Of a stretch of DNA of 64,000 nt, positions 1 to 8,339 are shown piece after piece. The stretch spans positions 48,501-112,500 of the forward strand of contig CAJUIS010000005.1 in NCBI GenBank assembly GCA_910586645.1, given 5' to 3'. The position numbers were made by a program, and so were the translations under genes. The DNA is from an uncultured Lachnospiraceae bacterium (GTDB lineage: Bacteria > Bacillota > Clostridia > Lachnospirales > Lachnospiraceae). Positions within the stretch are counted from its first letter, which is position 1, and each line of letters starts with the position of its first letter. Under the pieces are notes generated by a model. It was not told the DNA's origin. It was given only the letters and a program-made list of their open reading frames with translations, and ran no database searches.

Positions 1-48
1 CTCCTTTATAAAATCCAAAAACTCTTTTATCTCATGATTGAAATCCAT
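1..48 (-). CDS. N-terminus of an unidentified protein (partial, runs off the window)
   Basis: An ATG at 48-46 opens a minus-strand frame that reaches the window edge after 16 codons (MDFNHEIKEFLDFIKE). It is preceded by a good ribosome binding site (AAAGGAG, six bases before the start) and a strong promoter at 94-122, so it is a real gene start. It sits where spo0A usually follows spoIVB, but the residues do not look like a Spo0A receiver domain. The FLDFIKE stretch is loosely like the start of M18-family aminopeptidases; that is only a guess from 16 residues. Confidence 0.55.
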   Translation of the reverse strand, partial: MDFNHEIKEFLDFIKE

Positions 49-93
49 TTTTTTCTCCTTTCAAATGTAACATATACTTAATTTAAGAATTTT

Positions 94-122
94 ATTGTAT
101 CATGGGACTTTTTGTTTTTCAA
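94..122 (-). promoter_or_regulatory. Housekeeping promoter for the gene leaving the window
   Basis: On the minus strand a -35 box TTGAAA (122-117) and a -10 box TACAAT (99-94) are separated by exactly 17 bases. It lies about 45 bases before the start codon at 48, and after the terminator of spoIVB, so the edge gene is probably its own transcription unit. Confidence 0.7.
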
Positions 123-170
123 TACAAGATTTTACATTTACAGATATTTTTATGCTTCCCTGTGCGGGAC

Positions 171-230
171 AGAAAAAGAAGAGCAAATATCCGGCAAATA
201 AAACTGCCAGTATTTCACTCTTCTTTTTCT
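171..230 (-). terminator. Probable terminator of the recN-spoIVB end
   Basis: A perfect 13-base inverted repeat (AGAAAAAGAAGAG, 171-183, against CTCTTCTTTTTCT, 218-230) encloses an inner GGCA/TGCC and AAATA/TATTT stem. It starts 15 bases after the spoIVB stop. The T-rich arm could act as the U-tract in either direction. Confidence 0.6.
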
Positions 231-245
231 CCTATGCTGCCCTTC

Positions 246-1475
246 TCAATGTCCAAGCATCTTCTCAATAAACACCCCATACCCTTTCGTCGCGTCCGAT
301 ATAAACACATGCGTCACGGCCCCGATGATTTTTCCATCCTGCAAGATCGGGCTGCCGCTCATTCCCTGCACAATCCCTCCCGTCTCAGACAAGAGCCTTT
401 CATCCGTAACATGAAACAAAATCCCTTTATTTTCCTCTTCACCGCTAAAATCAACCTCATCGATTTCAATTTGATACTGATGAAGGTTTCCGTCCAGAGA
501 AGAAAGAATGTAAGCGCCTCCCTGTCTGATTTCCTGTTTTACGCCAACCTCCACATAAGCTTCTTCCATTTCTTCCGGAACCTTGTCTAACTTTCCATAA
601 ATTCCGGTTCTTGTGTTTTGCTCAATCGTTCCCATACGGTTTTCTTCTTTGTAATTGATTACGCCTGTAAGTTCTCCGGGCGTTCCGTCTTTTCCCTTCA
701 CAATTCCTACAATATCAGTGCTGTACACGCTTCCTTCCGACAGCCGGATCATCTCGCCGGTATCTCCGTCACTGACCGGATGTCCAAGCGCCCCATATTC
801 CATATCCTGTTTTATATAAGTCAAAGTGCCGACGCCGGCCATATCGTCTCTGACCCAGATTCCAAGTTTATATGAACCGTCCTTTAACGCCGCAGGGTTA
901 ATTTTTAATTCTATCATTTCCTGATCCCGCAGGATGCCAAGCACCACTGCGTCTCCTCCGGAATCATTGACTAACCGGATCAGTTCTTCTTTATCCGATA
1001 TCTCAGCTCCATTTACCGTCATAATATAATCGCCGCTCTGCACAATCTGATCCGCAGGCTCACGGACAAGCCCGTCCGCTGCCGTTACTTTCCCCGTGCC
1101 GACAATCAAAATCCCTTTCGTTTTTGTATAAATTCCAATCGGCATTCCCGAAGGCATAACATAACTCTTTTCCACGACGCAGACCGATACGTCTTTCACC
1201 GGAATCAAATTTAAGAATCTGCAGGAAAGGCTGTATCTTTTTAAAATATCTGAACTGCTTTTCGACGGACTGTTATTTTGAAATACGGGAACGCTCTCTT
1301 CCGTTTTTTGAAAGGTTACCGGAACTGTCAAATGAATCTCTTCCGTCTCTCCATCTATGGCATAAATTTCATCCGGTATAGAATCGTACAAAAGATTTGC
1401 CGAAAAAACAACCAGATACAGGAAAGACGCCAGAAAAAATTTTTTTCTGTGCTTTTGGAATTTTTGATATATCAT
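246..1475 (-). CDS. spoIVB: SpoIVB, stage IV sporulation serine peptidase (S55)
   Basis: A 409-residue protein with one N-terminal membrane anchor (about residues 12-30), a PDZ-like domain (about 105-190, including IGTGKV and VQSGDYIMTVNG-like segments) and a C-terminal S55 peptidase domain. The catalytic histidine is visible in GALGHPVSD (His232) and the catalytic serine in GMSGSPI (Ser373). In Bacillus SpoIVB is secreted by the forespore into the intermembrane space, where it signals for pro-sigma-K processing; the same role is inferred here. It follows recN as in most Clostridia, but a clear terminator stands between them, so it probably has its own sporulation promoter. Length and active-site residues are normal. 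Confidence 0.93.
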   Translation of the reverse strand: MIYQKFQKHRKKFFLASFLYLVVFSANLLYDSIPDEIYAIDGETEEIHLTVPVTFQKTEESVPVFQNNSPSKSSSDILKRYSLSCRFLNLIPVKDVSVCVVEKSYVMPSGMPIGIYTKTKGILIVGTGKVTAADGLVREPADQIVQSGDYIMTVNGAEISDKEELIRLVNDSGGDAVVLGILRDQEMIELKINPAALKDGSYKLGIWVRDDMAGVGTLTYIKQDMEYGALGHPVSDGDTGEMIRLSEGSVYSTDIVGIVKGKDGTPGELTGVINYKEENRMGTIEQNTRTGIYGKLDKVPEEMEEAYVEVGVKQEIRQGGAYILSSLDGNLHQYQIEIDEVDFSGEEENKGILFHVTDERLLSETGGIVQGMSGSPILQDGKIIGAVTHVFISDATKGYGVFIEKMLGH

Positions 1476-1499
1476 TGTTAAAAACTCCTTTCCATAAAA

Positions 1500-1535
1500 T
1501 AAAAAAAGAAGGATGCGCTTATTTGCATCCTTCTT
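1500..1535 (-). terminator. Intrinsic terminator after recN
   Basis: The minus strand carries AAGAAGGATGC, an 8-base loop, GCATCCTTCTT and then a T-run (TTTTTTT at 1507-1501). This is an 11-bp perfect stem with a strong U-tract, 15 bases after the recN stop and just before spoIVB. Confidence 0.88.
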
Positions 1536-1550
1536 AGTATGTACTGATTT

Positions 1551-3242
1551 TCAGAGTTCACCCGATGTTTTTTTTGTATTTGCTGCCAATTCCTTCATTT
1601 CTTCGGCATTCTTTAAAACGGTATCCGTAATTTTAACGCCGCCAAGCATCCGCGCAAGCTCTTCTATGCTTTCCTTTTTTTCAAGCGGACGTATTGTGGA
1701 AATCGTCGTCTGGTTCGCAACTGATTTTTCAATCAGATAATGACTGTCAGCCATCGCCGCAATCTGAGGAAGATGCGTAATGCAGAGGATCTGATGGCTG
1801 TGCCCCAGCGCATTCATCTTTTCCGAAACTTTCTGCGCCGTTCTGCCGCTGATTCCCGTATCAATTTCATCAAAAATCATCGTTCCCACCGCGTCCGTGT
1901 CTGCCAGAACCGTTTTGATTGCAAGCATAACCCTTGAAAGCTCTCCGCCGGAAGCAATTTTTTCCAATGATTTTTCCGGTTCTCCCGGATTCGTCGAAAT
2001 CAAAAACTCTGCGTCATCAAAACCGTTTGCCGTAAAATGATCCATTTTTCGAAACTCCATCGAAAATGAAACATCGGGAAAATTCAAATCCGAAAGCTCT
2101 TTTTGGATTGCTTCTGCAAGCTTTTTCGCTTCTTCTTTTCGAATTTTCGATACGGCCTCGGACTGTTTTCTGATCTCCTCTTCACTTTCCTGAAACTCTT
2201 TCTGCAGCTTTTCCAGCCATGCATCGTAATCCGAAAGCTGAAAAAGCCTCTCTTTTTTCTCCCTGCAGGAAGCAAGAATCTCTTCCACTGTTCTTCCATA
2301 CTTGGACTTTAAATGATTGATGTCGTCTAACCGCCGCTCCGTTTTCAGAAATGTCTCTTCGTCAAATGATGTATCCGCTATATATTCTGCGATTTCCCGG
2401 TTAAAATCATTCAAAAGATTATCGATTTCCATTAATTGGCTCTCAAATTCAGACAGCGGAGCGTCATATCCTGCGACAGAAGACAAACTTCGAAGCGCAT
2501 GGCTGATCTGCTCCGACGCAGACGCAAAATTTCCGCCTGTTTTCTCATGCGCCTTTGTAAGCGATTCCATAATTTTCTGGCCATTCAAAAGCCGCCTGTA
2601 ATCCTTCTCCAACTGCTCATCTTCCAACGGCATAAGATTTGCATCTTCAATTTCTCCAATCTCATAATTCAGAAACGAAATTTCACGTTCCCGTTCCGCT
2701 GTATCTGTGCCTGCCTCTTCCAGTTTCTTTTTTATTTTTTTGTAAACTTCATAGGAAGCTTTCAGTTTTTCTTTTTCTTTCTGCAGACGATTTTTCGCAT
2801 AGCCATCCAGGATATTTAAATGATTTTTTCTGACAAGAAGGGACTGATGCTCATGCTGTCCATGAATATCAATCAAAAGCGCCGCCGCTTCCCTGACCTT
2901 TGATATGGGAACGCCCTCCGCATTGATTTTGGAAACGCTCCTTCCATTTACAATTTTTCTGCTTAAAATCAGGCAGCCGTCCTCCGGAAAAATATCCATT
3001 GCTTCAAGCTCTTTAAGAATGCGCTCATCCTCAATCAAAAACGTCAGCTCCACCAGACCATATGAAGCGTTTTCCCGAATCATCTCTTTGGGAAGCTTTC
3101 CGCCAAGCGCAAGGTTTACGGAGCCAATGATAATTGACTTCCCGGCTCCTGTTTCTCCCGTCAGGATATTAAGCCCCGGCGTAAAGTCCACTTCCGCCTC
3201 GTCAATCAGAGCCAAATTCTTTACGTGCAGATTTTGTAACAT
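1551..3242 (-). CDS. recN: DNA repair protein RecN
   Basis: A 563-residue SMC-like ATPase for double-strand break repair. The N-terminal half carries the Walker A motif GETGAGKS (about residues 29-36), the middle is a long charged coiled coil (about 150-380) and the C-terminal half holds the ABC signature SGGELSRVMLA and the Walker B segment MIFDEIDTGISG. This order (N-lobe, coiled coil, C-lobe) and length are typical for RecN. Its start lies 9 bases downstream of the argR stop, so it is translated from the same message. Transcription probably ends at the hairpin at 1500-1535. Confidence 0.97.
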   Translation of the reverse strand: MLQNLHVKNLALIDEAEVDFTPGLNILTGETGAGKSIIIGSVNLALGGKLPKEMIRENASYGLVELTFLIEDERILKELEAMDIFPEDGCLILSRKIVNGRSVSKINAEGVPISKVREAAALLIDIHGQHEHQSLLVRKNHLNILDGYAKNRLQKEKEKLKASYEVYKKIKKKLEEAGTDTAEREREISFLNYEIGEIEDANLMPLEDEQLEKDYRRLLNGQKIMESLTKAHEKTGGNFASASEQISHALRSLSSVAGYDAPLSEFESQLMEIDNLLNDFNREIAEYIADTSFDEETFLKTERRLDDINHLKSKYGRTVEEILASCREKKERLFQLSDYDAWLEKLQKEFQESEEEIRKQSEAVSKIRKEEAKKLAEAIQKELSDLNFPDVSFSMEFRKMDHFTANGFDDAEFLISTNPGEPEKSLEKIASGGELSRVMLAIKTVLADTDAVGTMIFDEIDTGISGRTAQKVSEKMNALGHSHQILCITHLPQIAAMADSHYLIEKSVANQTTISTIRPLEKKESIEELARMLGGVKITDTVLKNAEEMKELAANTKKTSGEL

Positions 3243-3251
3243 AATCCTCCT

Positions 3252-3707
3252 TTACACATCACCAACAATTTTTTTCAGACGCCCCATCAAAACACCCGTA
3301 TCCTCTACTGTGCGGACTGCGCACATAACCGTATCGTCTCCGGCTATGCTCCCTACGATTTCATGGCACTCCATCGCATCCAGAGCCGCAGCAACCGCCA
3401 TCGCCATACCCGGAACCGTCTTTACAACAAGAATATTCTGCGCCATATCCATCGAAACAAACCCATTCTGAAAAACATGGTTATATTTCTCTGTCATGTC
3501 TTTTTTATCTTCCGCAACCACTGTATACTTCTGCCTGCCGTTTCTCATTGCAACTTTCGTCAGCTTCAATTCCCGGATATCCCTTGACACTGTAGCCTGC
3601 GTAGCGTGATACCCTTCCCGTTCCAGATAGTCCGAAAGCTCTTCCTGTGTCTCTATATCATTTTTCTGTATCAGCTCCAAAATCTTCGCCTGTCTTTTTG
3701 CCTTCAT
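3252..3707 (-). CDS. argR: Arginine repressor ArgR
   Basis: A 151-residue transcription regulator of arginine metabolism. The N-terminal winged helix (about 1-70) contains the characteristic SDYLEREGYHATQATVSRDI-type recognition region, and the C-terminal oligomerisation and arginine-binding domain ends with GSIAGDDTVM and CAVRTVEDTG segments. Family knowledge: hexamer, binds ARG boxes with arginine as co-repressor. Its place between nadK and recN is the standard clostridial arrangement. The start codon follows the nadK stop directly (TAAATG), implying translational coupling. Confidence 0.95.
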   Translation of the reverse strand: MKAKRQAKILELIQKNDIETQEELSDYLEREGYHATQATVSRDIRELKLTKVAMRNGRQKYTVVAEDKKDMTEKYNHVFQNGFVSMDMAQNILVVKTVPGMAMAVAAALDAMECHEIVGSIAGDDTVMCAVRTVEDTGVLMGRLKKIVGDV

Positions 3708-4511
3708 TTAAAACCCCCGCATCTTTCTTCTGAGTATTTCCAAAAAACTGATTTTGCTGAGTTTAATAATTTTCGTCCTCTGTTCTGAAGCGCGGATGGT
3801 GATGGAATCCCCTGGTGAAAGCGAAAGCGCGCATTCCCCGTCAAAATTCACTTCCGCCTGTTCCCTCTTCTGCGGCTGTCTGCTCCTAAGTTCAATTGTA
3901 ACTGCATCCTTTTCACTGACAATGATGCTTTTCGCATTCAAATCATGGGCATTGATGGGCGTAATCAAAATCATGCGGGCTTTTGGATCAATAATCGGGC
4001 CGCCCGCCGACATACTGTACCCCGTAGATCCGGTTGGCGTTGCGACAATTACGCCGTCAGCCCGAAATGTATTCAAATATTCCCCATTGACAGATACAAG
4101 AAGCTCCATAAGCTGAAGAACCCCTTTTCTGCAGATGACAACATCGTTTAACGCCTTTCTCGGAACATGTTCCCCGCTTAACATCATGCGCTCTTCCACA
4201 ATGTAATTGCCCTTCATCAGCTCTTCCACCGCACAAAGCGCATTCCGTTCCTCCAGCTCACAAAGATACCCCAGATGTCCAAGATTGACGCCAATCAAAG
4301 GGATATCCTGTTCCGATGCGATTTTTGCCGTACGAATTAAAGTTCCGTCGCCTCCGAGCACAAAAATCCCCTCCGTAAAAGGCGGCAGTTCCCCGCCTTC
4401 CCTGACCGTCCGGCAGCTTCCCCCTTTTAACTCAATAAAAGACTTCATTTTATTTGTAAGACGGTAATCTTTATCCTTATAGGGATTTGCAATGATACAA
4501 AAATTTTTCAT
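3708..4511 (-). CDS. nadK: NAD kinase
   Basis: A 267-residue enzyme that phosphorylates NAD to NADP. The signature GGDGT (VLGGDGTLIRTAKIA) lies around residues 53-57 and a second family motif, TPTGSTGYSMSAGGPI, around 157-172. It overlaps the end of tlyA by four bases (ATGA) and is followed directly by argR, so it is part of the dxs-tlyA-nadK-argR-recN message. It is slightly short but within the range of Firmicute NadK proteins, and no key residue is missing. Confidence 0.95.
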   Translation of the reverse strand: MKNFCIIANPYKDKDYRLTNKMKSFIELKGGSCRTVREGGELPPFTEGIFVLGGDGTLIRTAKIASEQDIPLIGVNLGHLGYLCELEERNALCAVEELMKGNYIVEERMMLSGEHVPRKALNDVVICRKGVLQLMELLVSVNGEYLNTFRADGVIVATPTGSTGYSMSAGGPIIDPKARMILITPINAHDLNAKSIIVSEKDAVTIELRSRQPQKREQAEVNFDGECALSLSPGDSITIRASEQRTKIIKLSKISFLEILRRKMRGF

Positions 4512-5317
4512 ACTTTTTTATCCAGTTCCAGATGCGCCATTTCCACTGTCCTGTCAACGTCAATGGATGAACACACGGCCCCTTCCCCATTCTTTCTGAT
4601 ATATAAGAGATATTCAATATTCCCTTCCGGCCCCTTAATCGGAGAAAATCCCAGGTTAAGAACCGAAAATCCAAGCTCCCTGGCGCAGTCCGTCACTTTT
4701 AAAATCACTTCTTTATGTACCCCTTTCTCCCTGACAACGCCTTTTTTCCCTACTTTTTCCCTTCCCGCTTCAAACTGCGGCTTAATCAGGCACACCATTT
4801 CTCCCGTTTCAGATAAAAGCTTTTCTGCAGGGCCAAGCGCTTTTGTCAGTGAAATAAACGATACGTCCACCGATGCAAAATCCAGAACGTCGTCAATATC
4901 CTGCGGAGTCACATAACGGATATTCGTCTTTTCCATACAGACCACCCGTTCGTCGCAGCGCAGCTTCCACGCAAACTGGCCATAGCCAACGTCTACGGCA
5001 TAGACTTTTTTTGCTCCGTTCTGCAGCATACAATCTGTAAATCCTCCGGTTGAAGCCCCGATATCCATGCATATTTTATCCTGCAAAAAGACGCCAAACT
5101 GCCCGATGGCCTTCTCAAGCTTCAATCCGCCGCGGCTTACATATTTCAGCGTACTTCCGTGAATTTCAATCTTACAGTCCGAACGAAACATACTTCCCGC
5201 TTTATCTTCTCTCTGATTGGCTACAAATACATTGCCTTCCATAATCATTGCCTTTGCTTTTTCCCTGGAAGGCGCAAGGCCCCTGTTTACCAGTAACACA
5301 TCCAGTCTCTCTTTCAT
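4508..5317 (-). CDS. tlyA: TlyA-family rRNA 2'-O-methyltransferase
   Basis: The protein has an N-terminal S4 RNA-binding domain (MKERLDVLLVNRGLAPSREK, then GNVFVANQ) and a C-terminal FtsJ-like SAM methyltransferase domain (MDIGASTGGFTDCML). The family (TlyA/YqxC) was first called hemolysin; the mycobacterial member methylates rRNA at cytidine 2'-OH groups. I chose the ATG at 5317 because its ATGA overlaps the dxs stop codon; the frame is open to an upstream ATG at 5335, inside dxs, which would add six residues. With this start the product has 269 residues. Its 3' end overlaps nadK. Confidence 0.92.
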   Translation of the reverse strand: MKERLDVLLVNRGLAPSREKAKAMIMEGNVFVANQREDKAGSMFRSDCKIEIHGSTLKYVSRGGLKLEKAIGQFGVFLQDKICMDIGASTGGFTDCMLQNGAKKVYAVDVGYGQFAWKLRCDERVVCMEKTNIRYVTPQDIDDVLDFASVDVSFISLTKALGPAEKLLSETGEMVCLIKPQFEAGREKVGKKGVVREKGVHKEVILKVTDCARELGFSVLNLGFSPIKGPEGNIEYLLYIRKNGEGAVCSSIDVDRTVEMAHLELDKKV

Positions 5318-7203
5318 TTGTCCGTCCGTTTCCACTCCTCATACTCTAAAACAATTCTGTCAAATACAGACACAGCGTCTATTTTCAGCTCTCTGCACAG
5401 AATGTCCACATTTCCATGTTCCACATAATCATCCGGAATCGCCGTCACAAGCACACGGCAGTCCGCCTTATTTTCTGATAAAAATCCTGCTACATGCGCG
5501 CCAAATCCGCCCAGGGCGGCATTCTCCTCCAGCGTGACAATCAATGAATGACTTTCTGCCAGATCAAGCAGAAGCGCTTCATCCAAAGGCTTGGCAAACC
5601 GCGCATTGACAAGCGTGGCCATGTATCCTTTTTCATGCAGCAGACGGCGTACGCTTTCCGCCGTCTTTACCATACTGCCAAGCGCAACCAGGGCAATCTG
5701 CCCTTCCCGGTAAATTACCTCGCTTTTTCCATATGCAATCGGCTCCCGAAACTCCTTTAACCCGTCATACGCTTCGCCTCTCGGATAGCGAATTGCAGCC
5801 GGAGAAGGAAAATCAGCCGCAAACTTTACCATATCTGAAAGTTCCCATTTATTCTTTGGAGCCAGAATCGTCATATTCGGAATCGACGACAGATAGGAAA
5901 TGTCAAAAATTCCCTGGTGCGTCTCTCCGTCGCTTCCCACCAGCCCCGCCCGGTCAACTGCAAATACAACGGGAAGATTCTGAATGCAGACATCGTGCAG
6001 TATCTGATCATAAGCCCTCTGAAGAAAAGAGGAGTACACCGCCACAAACGGCTTTAGTCCTGCCGCCGCAAGTCCCGCTGCAAACGTAACGGCGTGTTCC
6101 TCGGCAATCCCAACATCAAAAAATCGATCCGGAAACCTGCTGCGGAAACGTTTCAGGCCCGTTCCGTCCGCCATCGCAGCCGTAAGCGCCACAACGTTTT
6201 CCTTCCGTTCGCCAAGTTTTTGCATGACTGTGGAAAAAACGTCGGTATAATTGGCTTTTGTGCGCTTTTTCAAAGGAAGCCCCGTTTCAATGTCAAACGG
6301 CTCCGTTCCGTGAAACCTTGCCGGATGGCGTTCCGCCGGAAGATAGCCTTTTCCTTTTTTTGTAATTACATGAACCAGCACAGGTCCCTGATACTTCGCA
6401 GCTTCACGGAAAATCCTGACCATGCCGGAAACGTCGTGCCCATCTACCGGCCCAAGATACATAATTCCCATATTTTCAAAAAGCATCCCCTGTACAAGAA
6501 GCTGTTTGATGCCGCTTTTCGTCTTCCTAATACGCTCCACAATGCTTTCTCCATAGACAGGAATCCTGCTTAAAGAATTTGCAACGCCCGTTTTGATCTC
6601 CTGATAGGATTCCGTCGTCCGCAGATAGTTTAAGTGCTTTGAAAGCCCTCCGACATTTTCAGAAATTGACATATTGTTGTCATTTAAAACAATCATAAAG
6701 TTCGTGCGGATTCTGGAAGCGTTATTTAAAGCTTCGTATGCCATTCCCCCCGTCAAAGCCCCGTCTCCAATCACAGAAACCACCTTGTAATCTTCGCCTT
6801 TCATCTGTCTTGCCATGGCATATCCAAGCCCCGCCGATATAGAAGTCGAACTGTGTCCCGTGTCAAAACAGTCGCAGTCGCTTTCTTTCCTTTTCGGAAA
6901 ACCGCTCATCCCGCCATACTTGCGCAGACTGTCAAACCCTTCCTGCCGTCCTGTCAGTATCTTATGCGTATAAGACTGATGCCCGACGTCCCATATAATT
7001 TTATCTTTGGGCAGTTCAAATGCAAGGTGCAGCGCCATCGTCAGTTCCACAACGCCCAGATTCGAAGCCAGATGGCCTCCGGAAACGGAAATTTTCTGAA
7101 TCAGAAATTCCCGGATTTCATCCGCCAAAACGATAAGCTCCGCTTTATCAAGCTTCTTAATGTCATTTTCCCGCTGTATTTTTTCTAATACCATACCCGG
7201 CAC
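5314..7203 (-). CDS. dxs: 1-deoxy-D-xylulose-5-phosphate synthase
   Basis: A 629-residue thiamine-diphosphate enzyme making DXP from pyruvate and glyceraldehyde-3-phosphate, the entry step of the MEP isoprenoid pathway. Visible features are the ThDP-binding GDGALTGGMAYEALNNA motif (about 145-161), the transketolase-type pyrimidine domain with FDVGIAEEHAVTFAAGLA (about 365-382), DRAGLVGSDGETHQG and a C-terminal transketolase domain. It begins just 2 bases after the ispA stop, and is coupled to tlyA by an ATGA overlap. DXP also feeds thiamine and pyridoxal synthesis. Confidence 0.97.
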   Translation of the reverse strand: MPGMVLEKIQRENDIKKLDKAELIVLADEIREFLIQKISVSGGHLASNLGVVELTMALHLAFELPKDKIIWDVGHQSYTHKILTGRQEGFDSLRKYGGMSGFPKRKESDCDCFDTGHSSTSISAGLGYAMARQMKGEDYKVVSVIGDGALTGGMAYEALNNASRIRTNFMIVLNDNNMSISENVGGLSKHLNYLRTTESYQEIKTGVANSLSRIPVYGESIVERIRKTKSGIKQLLVQGMLFENMGIMYLGPVDGHDVSGMVRIFREAAKYQGPVLVHVITKKGKGYLPAERHPARFHGTEPFDIETGLPLKKRTKANYTDVFSTVMQKLGERKENVVALTAAMADGTGLKRFRSRFPDRFFDVGIAEEHAVTFAAGLAAAGLKPFVAVYSSFLQRAYDQILHDVCIQNLPVVFAVDRAGLVGSDGETHQGIFDISYLSSIPNMTILAPKNKWELSDMVKFAADFPSPAAIRYPRGEAYDGLKEFREPIAYGKSEVIYREGQIALVALGSMVKTAESVRRLLHEKGYMATLVNARFAKPLDEALLLDLAESHSLIVTLEENAALGGFGAHVAGFLSENKADCRVLVTAIPDDYVEHGNVDILCRELKIDAVSVFDRIVLEYEEWKRTDK

Positions 7204-7205
7204 CT

Positions 7206-8096
7206 CTATTTTTCCCGATGTGTAAAATATCGTAATAATTCAGGCAAAAACGGGTTCGTTCCGGAAAGGGCTTCCATTCGTTCCACTGCCCGCTTTGACA
7301 GACGCTCCGCTTCTTCCCTTGCCTTCTCTAATCCTTCCATCGAGAGATACGTCGTCTTCTGATTTTTGGCATCGCTGCCAATCGGCTTTCCAAGTTTTTC
7401 AAAAGATCCGGTTACATCCAGAATATCATCCTGTATCTGAAACGCAAGCCCTGCGTCCTGCGCCGCTTCTTCCACAATTTTCTGTTCTTCTGCAGAGGCT
7501 TTTGCCAGTATGGCTCCAATCCGCACAGACGCCTCCAAAAGAGCGCCTGTCTTTAAGCGGTAAATAAACATTAATTTTTCCTTTGAAATCTCTGTCTCTC
7601 CCTCGGACTCCACATCCGCCGTCTGTCCGCCTACCATTCCGTAAATGCCCGCTTTTTCTGTCAAAACCTGAAATGCCTCTCCGATGCTTCTGTTTTCCGG
7701 TTCCATGGAAAATGCCTTTGCCGCCGTTTCATAGGCGTAATTTAACAAAGCGTCTCCGGCCAGTATGCCCATCGCCTCTCCGTACACGGCATGTGTCGTC
7801 TTCTTTCCTCTGCGGTATTCGTCATTGTCCATTGCCGGAAGATCATCATGTACCAGGGAATACGTATGAATCATTTCAATTGCCGCGGCAAACGGCTCAA
7901 TGATTCTGGAATCCCCTCCAAACATACGGTAAGTTTCCAGCATAAGCATTGGACGCAGACGCTTTCCTCCCGCCAGTATACTGTAATTCATTGCCTCTAA
8001 AACTGTTTTCTGATAGCCTTCTTCTTCCGGAAGATACTTCTTTAACATTTCTTCTATTTCCAGAATCCTGCTTTCCAGTTCTTTTTGTATTTCCAT
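7206..8096 (-). CDS. ispA: Polyprenyl (farnesyl/geranyl) diphosphate synthase
   Basis: A 296-residue class I prenyltransferase. The first aspartate-rich motif DDLPAMDND (DDxxxxD) and the second motif QIQDDILD (DDxxD) are intact, as is GGKRLRPML near the N-terminus. These condense IPP with allylic diphosphates, supplying farnesyl-PP for undecaprenyl-PP and other products. I chose the ATG at 8096, which has an AAAGGAG site six bases upstream; the frame is open further upstream (to 8153), but that part would overlap xseB. It lies between xseB and dxs as in other Clostridia. Confidence 0.94.
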   Translation of the reverse strand: MEIQKELESRILEIEEMLKKYLPEEEGYQKTVLEAMNYSILAGGKRLRPMLMLETYRMFGGDSRIIEPFAAAIEMIHTYSLVHDDLPAMDNDEYRRGKKTTHAVYGEAMGILAGDALLNYAYETAAKAFSMEPENRSIGEAFQVLTEKAGIYGMVGGQTADVESEGETEISKEKLMFIYRLKTGALLEASVRIGAILAKASAEEQKIVEEAAQDAGLAFQIQDDILDVTGSFEKLGKPIGSDAKNQKTTYLSMEGLEKAREEAERLSKRAVERMEALSGTNPFLPELLRYFTHREK

Positions 8097-8124
8097 GCGC
8101 GCTCCTTTTGCCTTATTCGTCCCG

Positions 8125-8337
8125 TCAAAACTCCTCCAACGTGCCCTGCTCACTGATCACGAGCATCTTTTTTTCTACCTGATCGATTTTTGCACTGCAC
8201 TGTTTTAACTTTTTCATCCCTTCCTCATAGAGCAGAAACGAATGCTCCAGTGAAATATCCCTTTCTTCCATCTTTTCCAGAATCTCTTCTATTTCCCCGA
8301 ACAATTCCTCCAGATCGGGTTCTTTCTTTTCTTCCAT
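8125..8337 (-). CDS. xseB: Exodeoxyribonuclease VII small subunit
   Basis: A 70-residue acidic helical protein beginning MEEKKEPDLEELFGEIEEIL and containing the family segment ISLEHSFLLYEEGMKKLKQC. Several XseB copies bind one XseA to form the single-strand-specific exonuclease VII. The ATG at 8337 is preferred because the frame upstream of it runs into xseA; with this start the two genes are separated by 2 bases. Length matches the family (60-90 residues). Confidence 0.9.
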   Translation of the reverse strand: MEEKKEPDLEELFGEIEEILEKMEERDISLEHSFLLYEEGMKKLKQCSAKIDQVEKKMLVISEQGTLEEF

Positions 8338-8339
8338 CT

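Noticed and set aside
1535..1541. CATACTA on the minus strand, a perfect sigma-F/sigma-G -10 motif upstream of spoIVB
   Set aside because: No matching -35 at 17-18 bases, and the recN terminator lies between it and spoIVB, so a transcript from here would be stopped.
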